A stretch of DNA of 64,000 nucleotides, taken from Bilabrum cf. latius (taxonomy: Eukaryota > Bigyra: Bicosoecida > Bigyra > Bicosoecida). The position numbers were made by a program, and so were the translations under genes. Under the pieces are notes generated by a model. That model was not told the origin of the DNA. It searched no databases and saw only the letters and a list, made by a program, of their open reading frames with translations. The DNA lies in the NCBI GenBank assembly GCA_965178125.1, contig OZ237738.1, positions 744,001-808,000 of the forward strand. Reading direction: 5' to 3'. Shown here one piece after another: positions 1-12,200 of this stretch (the first letter of the stretch is position 1; each line of letters opens with the position of its first letter).

Positions 1-225
1 GGTCTGGCGATGCGGCATCAGCGTCATCGGGCGCGGTGAGCGTGGCGTCGGGCGCGTCGACGAACGCGGTGTCTGGCGTGGTGACTGTAGGATCGGGCGC
101 GGCGGTGTCGGCTGCATCTGGCGGCGTGAGCGTGCTGTCTGGGTCTTCGTCGCTTGACTCGTCGGGCGCGGTGACTGTGGGCTCTGGCACGTCCGACGTG
201 GATGTGACGGGCGCGGTGACTGTGC
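1..225 (+). repeat. Type L repeat unit, first copy (225 bp, five modules)
   Basis: This copy represents the long unit, found 174 times. Third-codon-position GC of the consensus is 56 of 75, and I count about 36 CpG dinucleotides per unit. The encoded segment carries four Asp and one Arg, so it is mildly acidic. Two common synonymous states occur: GCG or GCA for Ala at the start of module 2 (this copy has GCG, creating GTCGAC) and GTG or GTA for Val at the end of module 2 (this copy has GTA). A further subtype, called L' here, has TCG instead of TCT as the fourth codon of module 4; the first L' unit begins at 1486. Confidence 0.97.
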
Positions 226-3200
226 GGTCTGGCGATGCGGCATCAGCGTCATCGGGCGCGGTGAGCGTGGCGTCGGGCGCATCGACGAACGCGGTGTCTG
301 GCGTGGTGACTGTGGGATCGGGCGCGGCGGTGTCGGCTGCATCTGGCGGCGTGAGCGTGCTGTCTGGGTCTTCGTCGCTTGACTCGTCGGGCGCGGTGAC
401 TGTGGGCTCTGGCACGTCCGACGTGGATGTGACGGGCGCGGTGACTGTGCGGTCTGGCGATGCGGCATCAGCGTCATCGGGCGCGGTGAGCGTGGCGTCG
501 GGCGCGTCGACGAACGCGGTGTCTGGCGTGGTGACTGTGGGATCGGGCGCGGCGGTGTCGGCTGCATCTGGCGGCGTGAGCGTGCTGTCGGGCGTGTCTG
601 ACAAGGATGTGACGGGCGCGGTGACTGTGCGGTCTGGCGATGCGGCATCAGCGTCATCGGGCGCGGTGAGCGTGGCGTCGGGCGCATCGACGAACGCGGT
701 GTCTGGCGTGGTGACTGTGGGATCGGGCGCGGCGGTGTCGGCTGCATCTGGCGGCGTGAGCGTGCTGTCTGGGTCTTCGTCGCTTGACTCGTCGGGCGCG
801 GTGACTGTGGGCTCTGGCACGTCCGACGTGGATGTGACGGGCGCGGTGACTGTGCGGTCTGGCGATGCGGCATCAGCGTCATCGGGCGCGGTGAGCGTGG
901 CGTCGGGCGCATCGACGAACGCGGTGTCTGGCGTGGTGACTGTGGGATCGGGCGCGGCGGTGTCGGCTGCATCTGGCGGCGTGAGCGTGCTGTCGGGCGT
1001 GTCCGACGTGGATGTGACGGGCGCGGTGACTGTGCGGTCTGGCGATGCGGCATCAGCGTCATCGGGCGCGGTGAGCGTGGCGTCGGGCGCGTCGACGAAC
1101 GCGGTGTCTGGCGTGGTGACTGTGGGATCGGGCGCGGCGGTGTCGGCTGCATCTGGCGGCGTGAGCGTGCTGTCTGGGTCTTCGTCGCTTGACTCGTCGG
1201 GCGCGGTGACTGTGGGCTCTGGCACGTCCGACGTGGATGTGACGGGCGCGGTGACTGTGCGGTCTGGCGATGCGGCATCAGCGTCATCGGGCGCGGTGAG
1301 CGTGGCGTCGGGCGCATCGACGAACGCGGTGTCTGGCGTGGTGACTGTAGGGTCGGGCGCGGCGGTGTCGGCTGCATCTGGCGGCGTGAGCGTGCTGTCT
1401 GGGTCTTCGTCGCTTGACTCGTCGGGCGCGGTGACTGTGGGCTCTGGCACGTCCGACGTGGATGTGACGGGCGCGGTGACTGTGCGGTCTGGCGATGCGG
1501 CATCAGCGTCATCGGGCGCGGTGAGCGTGGCGTCGGGCGCATCGACGAACGCGGTGTCTGGCGTGGTGACTGTGGGATCGGGCGCGGCGGTGTCGGCTGC
1601 ATCTGGCGGCGTGAGCGTGCTGTCTGGGTCGTCGTCGCTTGACTCGTCGGGCGCGGTGACTGTGGGCTCTGGCACGTCCGACGTGGATGTGACGGGCGCG
1701 GTGACTGTGCGGTCTGGCGATGCGGCATCAGCGTCATCGGGCGCGGTGAGCGTGGCGTCGGGCGCGTCGACGAACGCGGTGTCTGGCGTGGTGACTGTGG
1801 GATCGGGCGCGGCGGTGTCGGCTGCATCTGGCGGCGTGAGCGTGCTGTCTGGGTCTTCGTCGCTTGACTCGTCGGGCGCGGTGACTGTGGGCTCTGGCAC
1901 GTCCGACGTGGATGTGACGGGCGCGGTGACTGTGCGGTCTGGCGATGCGGCATCAGCGTCATCGGGCGCGGTGAGCGTGGCGTCGGGCGCATCGACGAAC
2001 GCGGTGTCTGGCGTGGTGACTGTGGGATCGGGCGCGGCGGTGTCAGCTGCATCTGGCGGCGTGAGCGTGCTGTCTGGGTCTTCGTCGCTTGACTCGTCGG
2101 GCGCGGTGACTGTGGGCTCTGGCATGTCCGACGTGGATGTGACGGGCGCGGTGGCTGTGCGGTCTGGCGATGCGGCATCAGCGTCATCGGGCGCGGTGAG
2201 CGTGGCGTCGGGCGCATCGACGAACGCGGTGTCTGGCGTGGTGACTGTGGGATCGGGCGCGGCGGTGTCGGCTGCATCTGGCGGCGTGAGCGTGCTGTCT
2301 GGGTCTTCGTCGCTTGACTCGTCGGGCGCGGTGACTGTGGGCTCTGGCACGTCCGACGTGGATGTGACGGGCGCGGTGACTGTGCGGTCTGGCGATGCGG
2401 CATCAGCGTCATCGGGCGCGGTGAGCGTGGCGTCGGGCGCATCGACGAACGCGGTGTCTGGCGTGGTGACTGTGGGATCGGGCGCGGCGGTGTCGGCTGC
2501 ATCTGGCGGCGTGAGCGTGCTGTCTGGGTCTTCGTCGCTTGACTCGTCGGGCGCGGTGACTGTGGGCTCTGGCACGTCCGACGTGGATGTGACGGGCGCG
2601 GTGACTGTGCGGTCTGGCGATGCGGCATCAGCATCATCGGGCGCGGTGAGCGTGGCGTCGGGCGCGTCGACGAACGCGGTGTCTGGCGTGGTGACTGTGG
2701 GATCGGGCGCGGCGGTGTCGGCTGCATCTGGCGGCGTGAGCGTGCTGTCGGGCGTGTCTGACAAGGATGTGACGGGCGCGGTGACTGTGCGGTCTGGCGA
2801 TGCGGCATCAGCGTCATCGGGCGCGGTGAGCGTGGCGTCGGGCGCATCGACGAACGCGGTGTCTGGCGTGGTGACTGTAGGATCGGGCGCGGCGGTGTCG
2901 GCTGCATCTGGCGGCGTGAGCGTGCTGTCTGGGTCTTCGTCGCTTGACTCGTCGGGCGCGGTGACTGTGGGCTCTGGCACGTCCGACGTGGATGTGACGG
3001 GCGCGGTGACTGTGCGGTCTGGCGATGCGGCATCAGCGTCATCGGGCGCGGTGAGCGTGGCGTCGGGCGCATCGACGAACGCGGTGTCTGGCGTGGTGAC
3101 TGTGGGATCGGGCGCGGCGGTGTCGGCTGCATCTGGCGGTGTGAGCGTGCTGTCGGGCGTGTCTGACAAGGATGTGACGGGCGCGGTGACTGTGCGGTCT

Positions 3201-6200
3201 GGCGATGCGGCATCAGCGTCATCGGGCGCGGTGAGCGTGGCGTCGGGCGCGTCGACGAACGCGGTGTCTGGCGTGGTGACTGTGGGATCGGGCGCGGCGG
3301 TGTCGGCTGCATCTGGCGGCGTGAGCGTGCTGTCTGGGTCTTCGTCGCTTGACTCGTCGGGCGCGGTGACTGTGGGCTCTGGCACGTCCGACGTGGATGT
3401 GACGGGCGCGGTGACTGTGCGGTCTGGCGATGCGGCATCAGCGTCATCGGGCGCGGTGAGCGTGGCGTCGGGCGCATCGACGAACGCGGTGTCTGGCGTG
3501 GTGACTGTAGGATCGGGCGCGGCGGTGTCGGCTGCATCTGGCGGCGTGAGCGTGCTGTCTGGGTCTTCGTCGCTTGACTCGTCGGGCGCGGTGACTGTGG
3601 GCTCTGGCACGTCCGACGTGGATGTGACGGGCGCGGTGACTGTGCGGTCTGGCGATGCGGCATCAGCGTCATCGGGCGCGGTGAGCGTGGCGTCGGGCGC
3701 ATCGACGAACGCGGTGTCTGGCGTGGTGACTGTGGGATCGGGCGCGGCGGTGTCGGCTGCATCTGGCGGCGTGAGCGTGCTGTCTGGGTCTTCGTCGCTT
3801 GACTCGTCGGGCGCGGTGACTGTGGGCTCTGGCACGTCCGACGTGGATGTGACGGGCGCGGTGACTGTGCGGTCTGGCGATGCGGCATCAGCGTCATCGG
3901 GCGCGGTGAGCGTGGCGTCGGGCGCATCGACGAACGCGGTGTCTGGCGTGGTGACTGTGGGATCGGGCGCGGCGGTGTCGGCTGCATCTGGCGGCGTGAG
4001 CGTGCTGTCTGGGTCTTCGTCGCTTGACTCGTCGGGCGCGGTGACTGTGGGCTCTGGCACGTCCGACGTGGATGTGACGGGCGCGGTGACTGTGCGGTCT
4101 GGCGATGCGGCATCAGCGTCATCGGGCGCGGTGAGCGTGGCGTCGGGCGCATCGACGAACGCGGTGTCTGGCGTGGTGACTGTGGGATCGGGCGCGGCGG
4201 TGTCAGCTGCATCTGGCGGCGTGAGCGTGCTGTCTGGGTCTTCGTCGCTTGACTCGTCGGGCGCGGTGACTGTGGGCTCTGGCACGTCCGACGTGGATGT
4301 GACGGGCGCGGTGACTGTGCGGTCTGGCGATGCGGCATCAGCGTCATCGGGCGCGGTGAGCGTGGCGTCGGGCGCATCGACGAACGCGGTGTCTGGCGTG
4401 GTGACTGTGGGATCGGGCGCGGCGGTGTCGGCTGCATCTGGCGGCGTGAGCGTGCTGTCTGGGTCTTCGTCGCTTGACTCGTCGGGCGCGGTGACTGTGG
4501 GCTCTGGCACGTCCGACGTGGATGTGACGGGCGCGGTGACTGTGCGGTCTGGCGATGCGGCATCAGCGTCATCGGGCGCGGTGAGCGTGGCGTCGGGCGC
4601 GTCGACGAACGCGGTGTCTGGCGTGGTGACTGTGGGATCGGGCGCGGCGGTGTCGGCTGCATCTGGCGGCGTGAGCGTGCTGTCTGGGTCTTCGTCGCTT
4701 GACTCGTCGGGCGCGGTGACTGTGGGCTCTGGCACGTCCGACGTGGATGTGACGGGCGCGGTGACTGTGCGGTCTGGCGATGCGGCATCAGCGTCATCGG
4801 GCGCGGTGAGCGTGGCGTCGGGCGCGTCGACGAACGCGGTGTCTGGCGTGGTGACTGTGGGATCGGGCGCGGCGGTGTCGGCTGCATCTGGCGGCGTGAG
4901 CGTGCTGTCTGGGTCTTCGTCGCTTGACTCGTCGGGCGCGGTGACTGTGGGCTCTGGCACGTCCGACGTGGATGTGACGGGCGCGGTGACTGTGCGGTCT
5001 GGCGATGCGGCATCAGCGTCATCGGGCGCGGTGAGCGTGGCGTCGGGCGCGTCGACGAACGCGGTGTCTGGCGTGGTGACTGTGGGATCGGGCGCGGCGG
5101 TGTCAGCTGCATCTGGCGGCGTGAGCGTGCTGTCTGGGTCTTCGTCGCTTGACTCGTCGGGCGCGGTGACTGTGGGCTCTGGCACGTCCGACGTGGATGT
5201 GACGGGCGCGGTGACTGTGCGGTCTGGCGATGCGGCATCAGCGTCATCGGGCGCGGTGAGCGTGGCGTCGGGCGCGTCGACGAACGCGGTGTCTGGCGTG
5301 GTGACTGTGGGATCGGGCGCGGCGGTGTCGGCTGCATCTGGCGGCGTGAGCGTGCTGTCTGGGTCTTCGTCGCTTGACTCGTCGGGCGCGGTGACTGTGG
5401 GCTCTGGCACGTCCGACGTGGATGTGACGGGCGCGGTGACTGTGCGGTCTGGCGATGCGGCATCAGCGTCATCGGGCGCGGTGAGCGTGGCGTCGGGCGC
5501 ATCGACGAACGCGGTGTCTGGCGTGGTGACTGTGGGATCGGGCGCGGCGGTGTCGGCTGCATCTGGCGGCGTGAGCGTGCTGTCTGGGTCTTCGTCGCTT
5601 GACTCGTCGGGCGCGGTGACTGTGGGCTCTGGCACGTCCGACGTGGATGTGACGGGCGCGGTGACTGTGCGGTCTGGCGATGCGGCATCAGCGTCATCGG
5701 GCGCGGTGAGCGTGGCGTCGGGCGCATCGACGAACGCGGTGTCTGGCGTGGTGACTGTGGGATCGGGCGCGGCGGTGTCGGCTGCATCTGGCGGTGTGAG
5801 CGTGCTGTCGGGCGTGTCTGACAAGGATGTGACGGGCGCGGTGACTGTGCGGTCTGGCGATGCGGCATCAGCGTCATCGGGCGCGGTGAGCGTGGCGTCG
5901 GGCGCATCGACGAACGCGGTGTCTGGCGTGGTGACTGTGGGATCGGGCGCGGCGGTGTCGGCTGCATCTGGCGGCGTGAGCGTGCTGTCTGGGTCTTCGT
6001 CGCTTGACTCGTCGGGCGCGGTGACTGTGGGCTCTGGCACGTCCGACGTGGATGTGACGGGCGCGGTGACTGTGCGGTCTGGCGATGCGGCATCAGCGTC
6101 ATCGGGCGCGGTGAGCGTGGCGTCGGGCGCATCGACGAACGCGGTGTCTGGCGTGGTGACTGTAGGATCGGGCGCGGCGGTGTCGGCTGCATCTGGCGGC

Positions 6201-9200
6201 GTGAGCGTGCTGTCTGGGTCTTCGTCGCTTGACTCGTCGGGCGCGGTGACTGTGGGCTCTGGCACGTCCGACGTGGATGTGACGGGCGCGGTGACTGTGC
6301 GGTCTGGCGATGCGGCATCAGCGTCATCGGGCGCGGTGAGCGTGGCGTCGGGCGCATCGACGAACGCGGTGTCTGGCGTGGTGACTGTGGGATCGGGCGC
6401 GGCGGTGTCGGCTGCATCTGGCGGCGTGAGCGTGCTGTCTGGGTCTTCGTCGCTTGACTCGTCGGGCGCGGTGACTGTGGGCTCTGGCACGTCCGACGTG
6501 GATGTGACGGGCGCGGTGACTGTGCGGTCTGGCGATGCGGCATCAGCGTCATCGGGCGCGGTGAGCGTGGCGTCGGGCGCATCGACGAACGCGGTGTCTG
6601 GCGTGGTGACTGTGGGATCGGGCGCGGCGGTGTCGGCTGCATCTGGCGGCGTGAGCGTGCTGTCTGGGTCTTCGTCGCTTGACTCGTCGGGCGCGGTGAC
6701 TGTGGGCTCTGGCACGTCCGACGTGGATGTGACGGGCGCGGTGACTGTGCGGTCTGGCGATGCGGCATCAGCGTCATCGGGCGCGGTGAGCGTGGCGTCG
6801 GGCGCATCGACGAACGCGGTGTCTGGCGTGGTGACTGTGGGATCGGGCGCGGCGGTGTCAGCTGCATCTGGCGGCGTGAGCGTGCTGTCTGGGTCTTCGT
6901 CGCTTGACTCGTCGGGCGCGGTGACTGTGGGCTCTGGCACGTCCGACGTGGATGTGACGGGCGCGGTGACTGTGCGGTCTGGCGATGCGGCATCAGCGTC
7001 ATCGGGCGCGGTGAGCGTGGCGTCGGGCGCGTCGACGAACGCGGTGTCTGGCGTGGTGACTGTGGGATCGGGCGCGGCGGTGTCGGCTGCATCTGGCGGC
7101 GTGAGCGTGCTGTCTGGGTCTTCGTCGCTTGACTCGTCGGGCGCGGTGACTGTGGGCTCTGGCACGTCCGACGTGGATGTGACGGGCGCGGTGACTGTGC
7201 GGTCTGGCGATGCGGCATCAGCGTCATCGGGCGCGGTGAGCGTGGCGTCGGGCGCGTCGACGAACGCGGTGTCTGGCGTGGTGACTGTGGGATCGGGCGC
7301 GGCGGTGTCGGCTGCATCTGGCGGCGTGAGCGTGCTGTCTGGGTCTTCGTCGCTTGACTCGTCGGGCGCGGTGACTGTGGGCTCTGGCACGTCCGACGTG
7401 GATGTGACGGGCGCGGTGACTGTGCGGTCTGGCGATGCGGCATCAGCGTCATCGGGCGCGGTGAGCGTGGCGTCGGGCGCGTCGACGAACGCGGTGTCTG
7501 GCGTGGTGACTGTGGGATCGGGCGCGGCGGTGTCGGCTGCATCTGGCGGCGTGAGCGTGCTGTCTGGGTCTTCGTCGCTTGACTCGTCGGGCGCGGTGAC
7601 TGTGGGCTCTGGCACGTCCGACGTGGATGTGACGGGCGCGGTGACTGTGCGGTCTGGCGATGCGGCATCAGCGTCATCGGGCGCGGTGAGCGTGGCGTCG
7701 GGCGCATCGACGAACGCGGTGTCTGGCGTGGTGACTGTGGGATCGGGCGCGGCGGTGTCGGCTGCATCTGGCGGCGTGAGCGTGCTGTCTGGGTCTTCGT
7801 CGCTTGACTCGTCGGGCGCGGTGACTGTGGGCTCTGGCACGTCCGACGTGGATGTGACGGGCGCGGTGACTGTGCGGTCTGGCGATGCGGCATCAGCGTC
7901 ATCGGGCGCGGTGAGCGTGGCGTCGGGCGCATCGACGAACGCGGTGTCTGGCGTGGTGACTGTGGGATCGGGCGCGGCGGTGTCGGCTGCATCTGGCGGC
8001 GTGAGCGTGCTGTCTGGGTCTTCGTCGCTTGACTCGTCGGGCGCGGTGACTGTGGGCTCTGGCACGTCCGACGTGGATGTGACGGGCGCGGTGACTGTGC
8101 GGTCTGGCGATGCGGCATCAGCGTCATCGGGCGCGGTGAGCGTGGCGTCGGGCGCGTCGACGAACGCGGTGTCTGGCGTGGTGACTGTGGGATCGGGCGC
8201 GGCGGTGTCGGCTGCATCTGGCGGCGTGAGCGTGCTGTCTGGGTCTTCGTCGCTTGACTCGTCGGGCGCGGTGACTGTGGGCTCTGGCACGTCCGACGTG
8301 GATGTGACGGGCGCGGTGACTGTGCGGTCTGGCGATGCGGCATCAGCGTCATCGGGCGCGGTGAGCGTGGCGTCGGGCGCATCGACGAACGCGGTGTCTG
8401 GCGTGGTGACTGTGGGATCGGGCGCGGCGGTGTCGGCTGCATCTGGCGGCGTGAGCGTGCTGTCTGGGTCTTCGTCGCTTGACTCGTCGGGCGCGGTGAC
8501 TGTGGGCTCTGGCACGTCCGACGTGGATGTGACGGGCGCGGTGACTGTGCGGTCTGGCGATGCGGCATCAGCGTCATCGGGCGCGGTGAGCGTGGCGTCG
8601 GGCGCATCGACGAACGCGGTGTCTGGCGTGGTGACTGTGGGATCGGGCGCGGCGGTGTCGGCTGCATCTGGCGGCGTGAGCGTGCTGTCTGGGTCTTCGT
8701 CGCTTGACTCGTCGGGCGCGGTGACTGTGGGCTCTGGCACGTCCGACGTGGATGTGACGGGCGCGGTGACTGTGCGGTCTGGCGATGCGGCATCAGCGTC
8801 ATCGGGCGCGGTGAGCGTGGCGTCGGGCGCGTCGACGAACGCGGTGTCTGGCGTGGTGACTGTGGGATCGGGCGCGGCGGTGTCGGCTGCATCTGGCGGC
8901 GTGAGCGTGCTGTCTGGGTCTTCGTCGCTTGACTCGTCGGGCGCGGTGACTGTGGGCTCTGGCACGTCCGACGTGGATGTGACGGGCGCGGTGACTGTGC
9001 GGTCTGGCGATGCGGCATCAGCGTCATCGGGCGCGGTGAGCGTGGCGTCGGGCGCATCGACGAACGCGGTGTCTGGCGTGGTGACTGTGGGATCGGGCGC
9101 GGCGGTGTCGGCTGCATCTGGCGGCGTGAGCGTGCTGTCTGGGTCTTCGTCGCTTGACTCGTCGGGCGCGGTGACTGTGGGCTCTGGCACGTCCGACGTG

Positions 9201-12200
9201 GATGTGACGGGCGCGGTGACTGTGCGGTCTGGCGATGCGGCATCAGCGTCATCGGGCGCGGTGAGCGTGGCGTCGGGCGCATCGACGAACGCGGTGTCTG
9301 GCGTGGTGACTGTGGGATCGGGCGCGGCGGTGTCGGCTGCATCTGGCGGCGTGAGCGTGCTGTCGGGCGTGTCTGACAAGGATGTGACGGGCGCGGTGAC
9401 TGTGCGGTCTGGCGATGCGGCATCAGCGTCATCGGGCGCGGTGAGCGTGGCGTCGGGCGCATCGACGAACGCGGTGTCTGGCGTGGTGACTGTGGGATCT
9501 GGCGCGGCGGTGTCGGCTGCATCTGGCGGCGTGAGCGTGCTGTCTGGGTCTTCGTCGCTTGACTCGTCGGGCGCGGTGACTGTGGGCTCTGGCACGTCCG
9601 ACGTGGATGTGACGGGCGCGGTGACTGTGCGGTCTGGCGATGCGGCATCAGCGTCATCGGGCGCGGTGAGCGTGGCGTCGGGCGCATCGACGAACGCGGT
9701 GTCTGGCGTGGTGACTGTGGGATCGGGCGCGGCGGTGTCAGCTGCATCTGGCGGCGTGAGCGTGCTGTCTGGGTCTTCGTCGCTTGACTCGTCGGGCGCG
9801 GTGACTGTGGGCTCTGGCACGTCCGACGTGGATGTGACGGGCGCGGTGACTGTGCGGTCTGGCGATGCGGCATCAGCGTCATCGGGCGCGGTGAGCGTGG
9901 CGTCGGGCGCGTCGACGAACGCGGTGTCTGGCGTGGTGACTGTGGGATCGGGCGCGGCGGTGTCGGCTGCATCTGGCGGCGTGAGCGTGCTGTCTGGGTC
10001 TTCGTCGCTTGACTCGTCGGGCGCGGTGACTGTGGGCTCTGGCACGTCCGACGTGGATGTGACGGGCGCGGTGACTGTGCGGTCTGGCGATGCGGCATCA
10101 GCGTCATCGGGCGCGGTGAGCGTGGCGTCGGGCGCGTCGACGAACGCGGTGTCTGGCGTGGTGACTGTGGGATCGGGCGCGGCGGTGTCGGCTGCATCTG
10201 GCGGCGTGAGCGTGCTGTCTGGGTCTTCGTCGCTTGACTCGTCGGGCGCGGTGACTGTGGGCTCTGGCACGTCCGACGTGGATGTGACGGGCGCGGTGAC
10301 TGTGCGGTCTGGCGATGCGGCATCAGCGTCATCGGGCGCGGTGAGCGTGGCGTCGGGCGCATCGACGAACGCGGTGTCTGGCGTGGTGACTGTGGGATCG
10401 GGCGCGGCGGTGTCAGCTGCATCTGGCGGCGTGAGCGTGCTGTCTGGGTCTTCGTCGCTTGACTCGTCGGGCGCGGTGACTGTGGGCTCTGGCACGTCCG
10501 ACGTGGATGTGACGGGCGCGGTGACTGTGCGGTCTGGCGATGCGGCATCAGCGTCATCGGGCGCGGTGAGCGTGGCGTCGGGCGCGTCGACGAACGCGGT
10601 GTCTGGCGTGGTGACTGTGGGATCGGGCGCGGCGGTGTCGGCTGCATCTGGCGGCGTGAGCGTGCTGTCTGGGTCTTCGTCGCTTGACTCGTCGGGCGCG
10701 GTGACTGTGGGCTCTGGCACGTCCGACGTGGATGTGACGGGCGCGGTGACTGTGCGGTCTGGCGATGCGGCATCAGCGTCATCGGGCGCGGTGAGCGTGG
10801 CGTCGGGCGCGTCGACGAACGCGGTGTCTGGCGTGGTGACTGTGGGATCGGGCGCGGCGGTGTCGGCTGCATCTGGCGGCGTGAGCGTGCTGTCTGGGTC
10901 TTCGTCGCTTGACTCGTCGGGCGCGGTGACTGTGGGCTCTGGCACGTCCGACGTGGATGTGACGGGCGCGGTGACTGTGCGGTCTGGCGATGCGGCATCA
11001 GCGTCATCGGGCGCGGTGAGCGTGGCGTCGGGCGCGTCGACGAACGCGGTGTCTGGCGTGGTGACTGTGGGATCGGGCGCGGCGGTGTCGGCTGCATCTG
11101 GCGGCGTGAGCGTGCTGTCTGGGTCTTCGTCGCTTGACTCGTCGGGCGCGGTGACTGTGGGCTCTGGCACGTCCGACGTGGATGTGACGGGCGCGGTGAC
11201 TGTGCGGTCTGGCGATGCGGCATCAGCGTCATCGGGCGCGGTGAGCGTGGCGTCGGGCGCGTCGACGAACGCGGTGTCTGGCGTGGTGACTGTGGGATCG
11301 GGCGCGGCGGTGTCGGCTGCATCTGGCGGTGTGAGCGTGCTGTCGGGCGTGTCTGACGTGGATGTGACGGGCGCGGTGACTGTGCGGTCTGGCGATGCGG
11401 CATCAGCGTCATCGGGCGCGGTGAGCGTGGCGTCGGGCGCGTCGACGAACGCGGTGTCTGGCGTGGTGACTGTGGGATCGGGCGCGGCGGTGTCGGCTGC
11501 ATCTGGCGGCGTGAGCGTGCTGTCTGGGTCTTCGTCGCTTGACTCGTCGGGCGCGGTGACTGTGGGCTCTGGCACGTCCGACGTGGATGTGACGGGCGCG
11601 GTGACTGTGCGGTCTGGCGATGCGGCATCAGCGTCATCGGGCGCGGTGAGCGTGGCGTCGGGCGCATCGACGAACGCGGTGTCTGGCGTGGTGACTGTGG
11701 GATCGGGCGCGGCGGTGTCGGCTGCATCTGGCGGCGTGAGCGTGCTGTCTGGGTCTTCGTCGCTTGACTCGTCGGGCGCGGTGACTGTGGGCTCTGGCAC
11801 GTCCGACGTGGATGTGACGGGCGCGGTGACTGTGCGGTCTGGCGATGCGGCATCAGCGTCATCGGGCGCGGTGAGCGTGGCGTCGGGCGCATCGACGAAC
11901 GCGGTGTCTGGCGTGGTGACTGTGGGATCGGGCGCGGCGGTATCGGCTGCATCTGGCGGCGTGAGCGTGCTGTCGGGCGTGTCTGACAAGGATGTGACGG
12001 GCGCGGTGACTGTGCGGTCTGGCGATGCGGCATCAGCGTCATCGGGCGCGGTGAGCGTGGCGTCGGGCGCGTCGACGAACGCGGTGTCTGGCGTGGTGAC
12101 TGTGGGATCGGGCGCGGCGGTGTCGGCTGCATCTGGCGGCGTGAGCGTGCTGTCTGGGTCTTCGTCGCTTGACTCGTCGGGCGCGGTGACTGTGGGCTCT

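Larger units (their letters stand above)
1..11205 (+). repeat. L-dominated block of the array (units 1-51)
   Basis: Of 51 units, 45 are L and only six are S (starting at 451, 856, 2611, 3016, 5671 and 9226). It includes unbroken runs of 11 L units (3196-5670) and 15 L units (5851-9225). Sequence variants are few and mostly synonymous: GCG/GCA Ala, TCG/TCA Ser and GTG/GTA Val. Two amino-acid variants sit close together, Thr to Met at 2124-2126 and Thr to Ala at 2154-2156, at the end of the unit starting at 1936. Confidence 0.9.

Noticed and set aside
2124-2126. In-frame ATG as a possible start codon.
   Set aside because: It is a Thr-to-Met point variant inside a repeat, with open frame upstream to base 3 and no ribosome-binding site or leader distinct from the other units. 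The same holds for ATG at 12444, 13659, 15144 and 20184.
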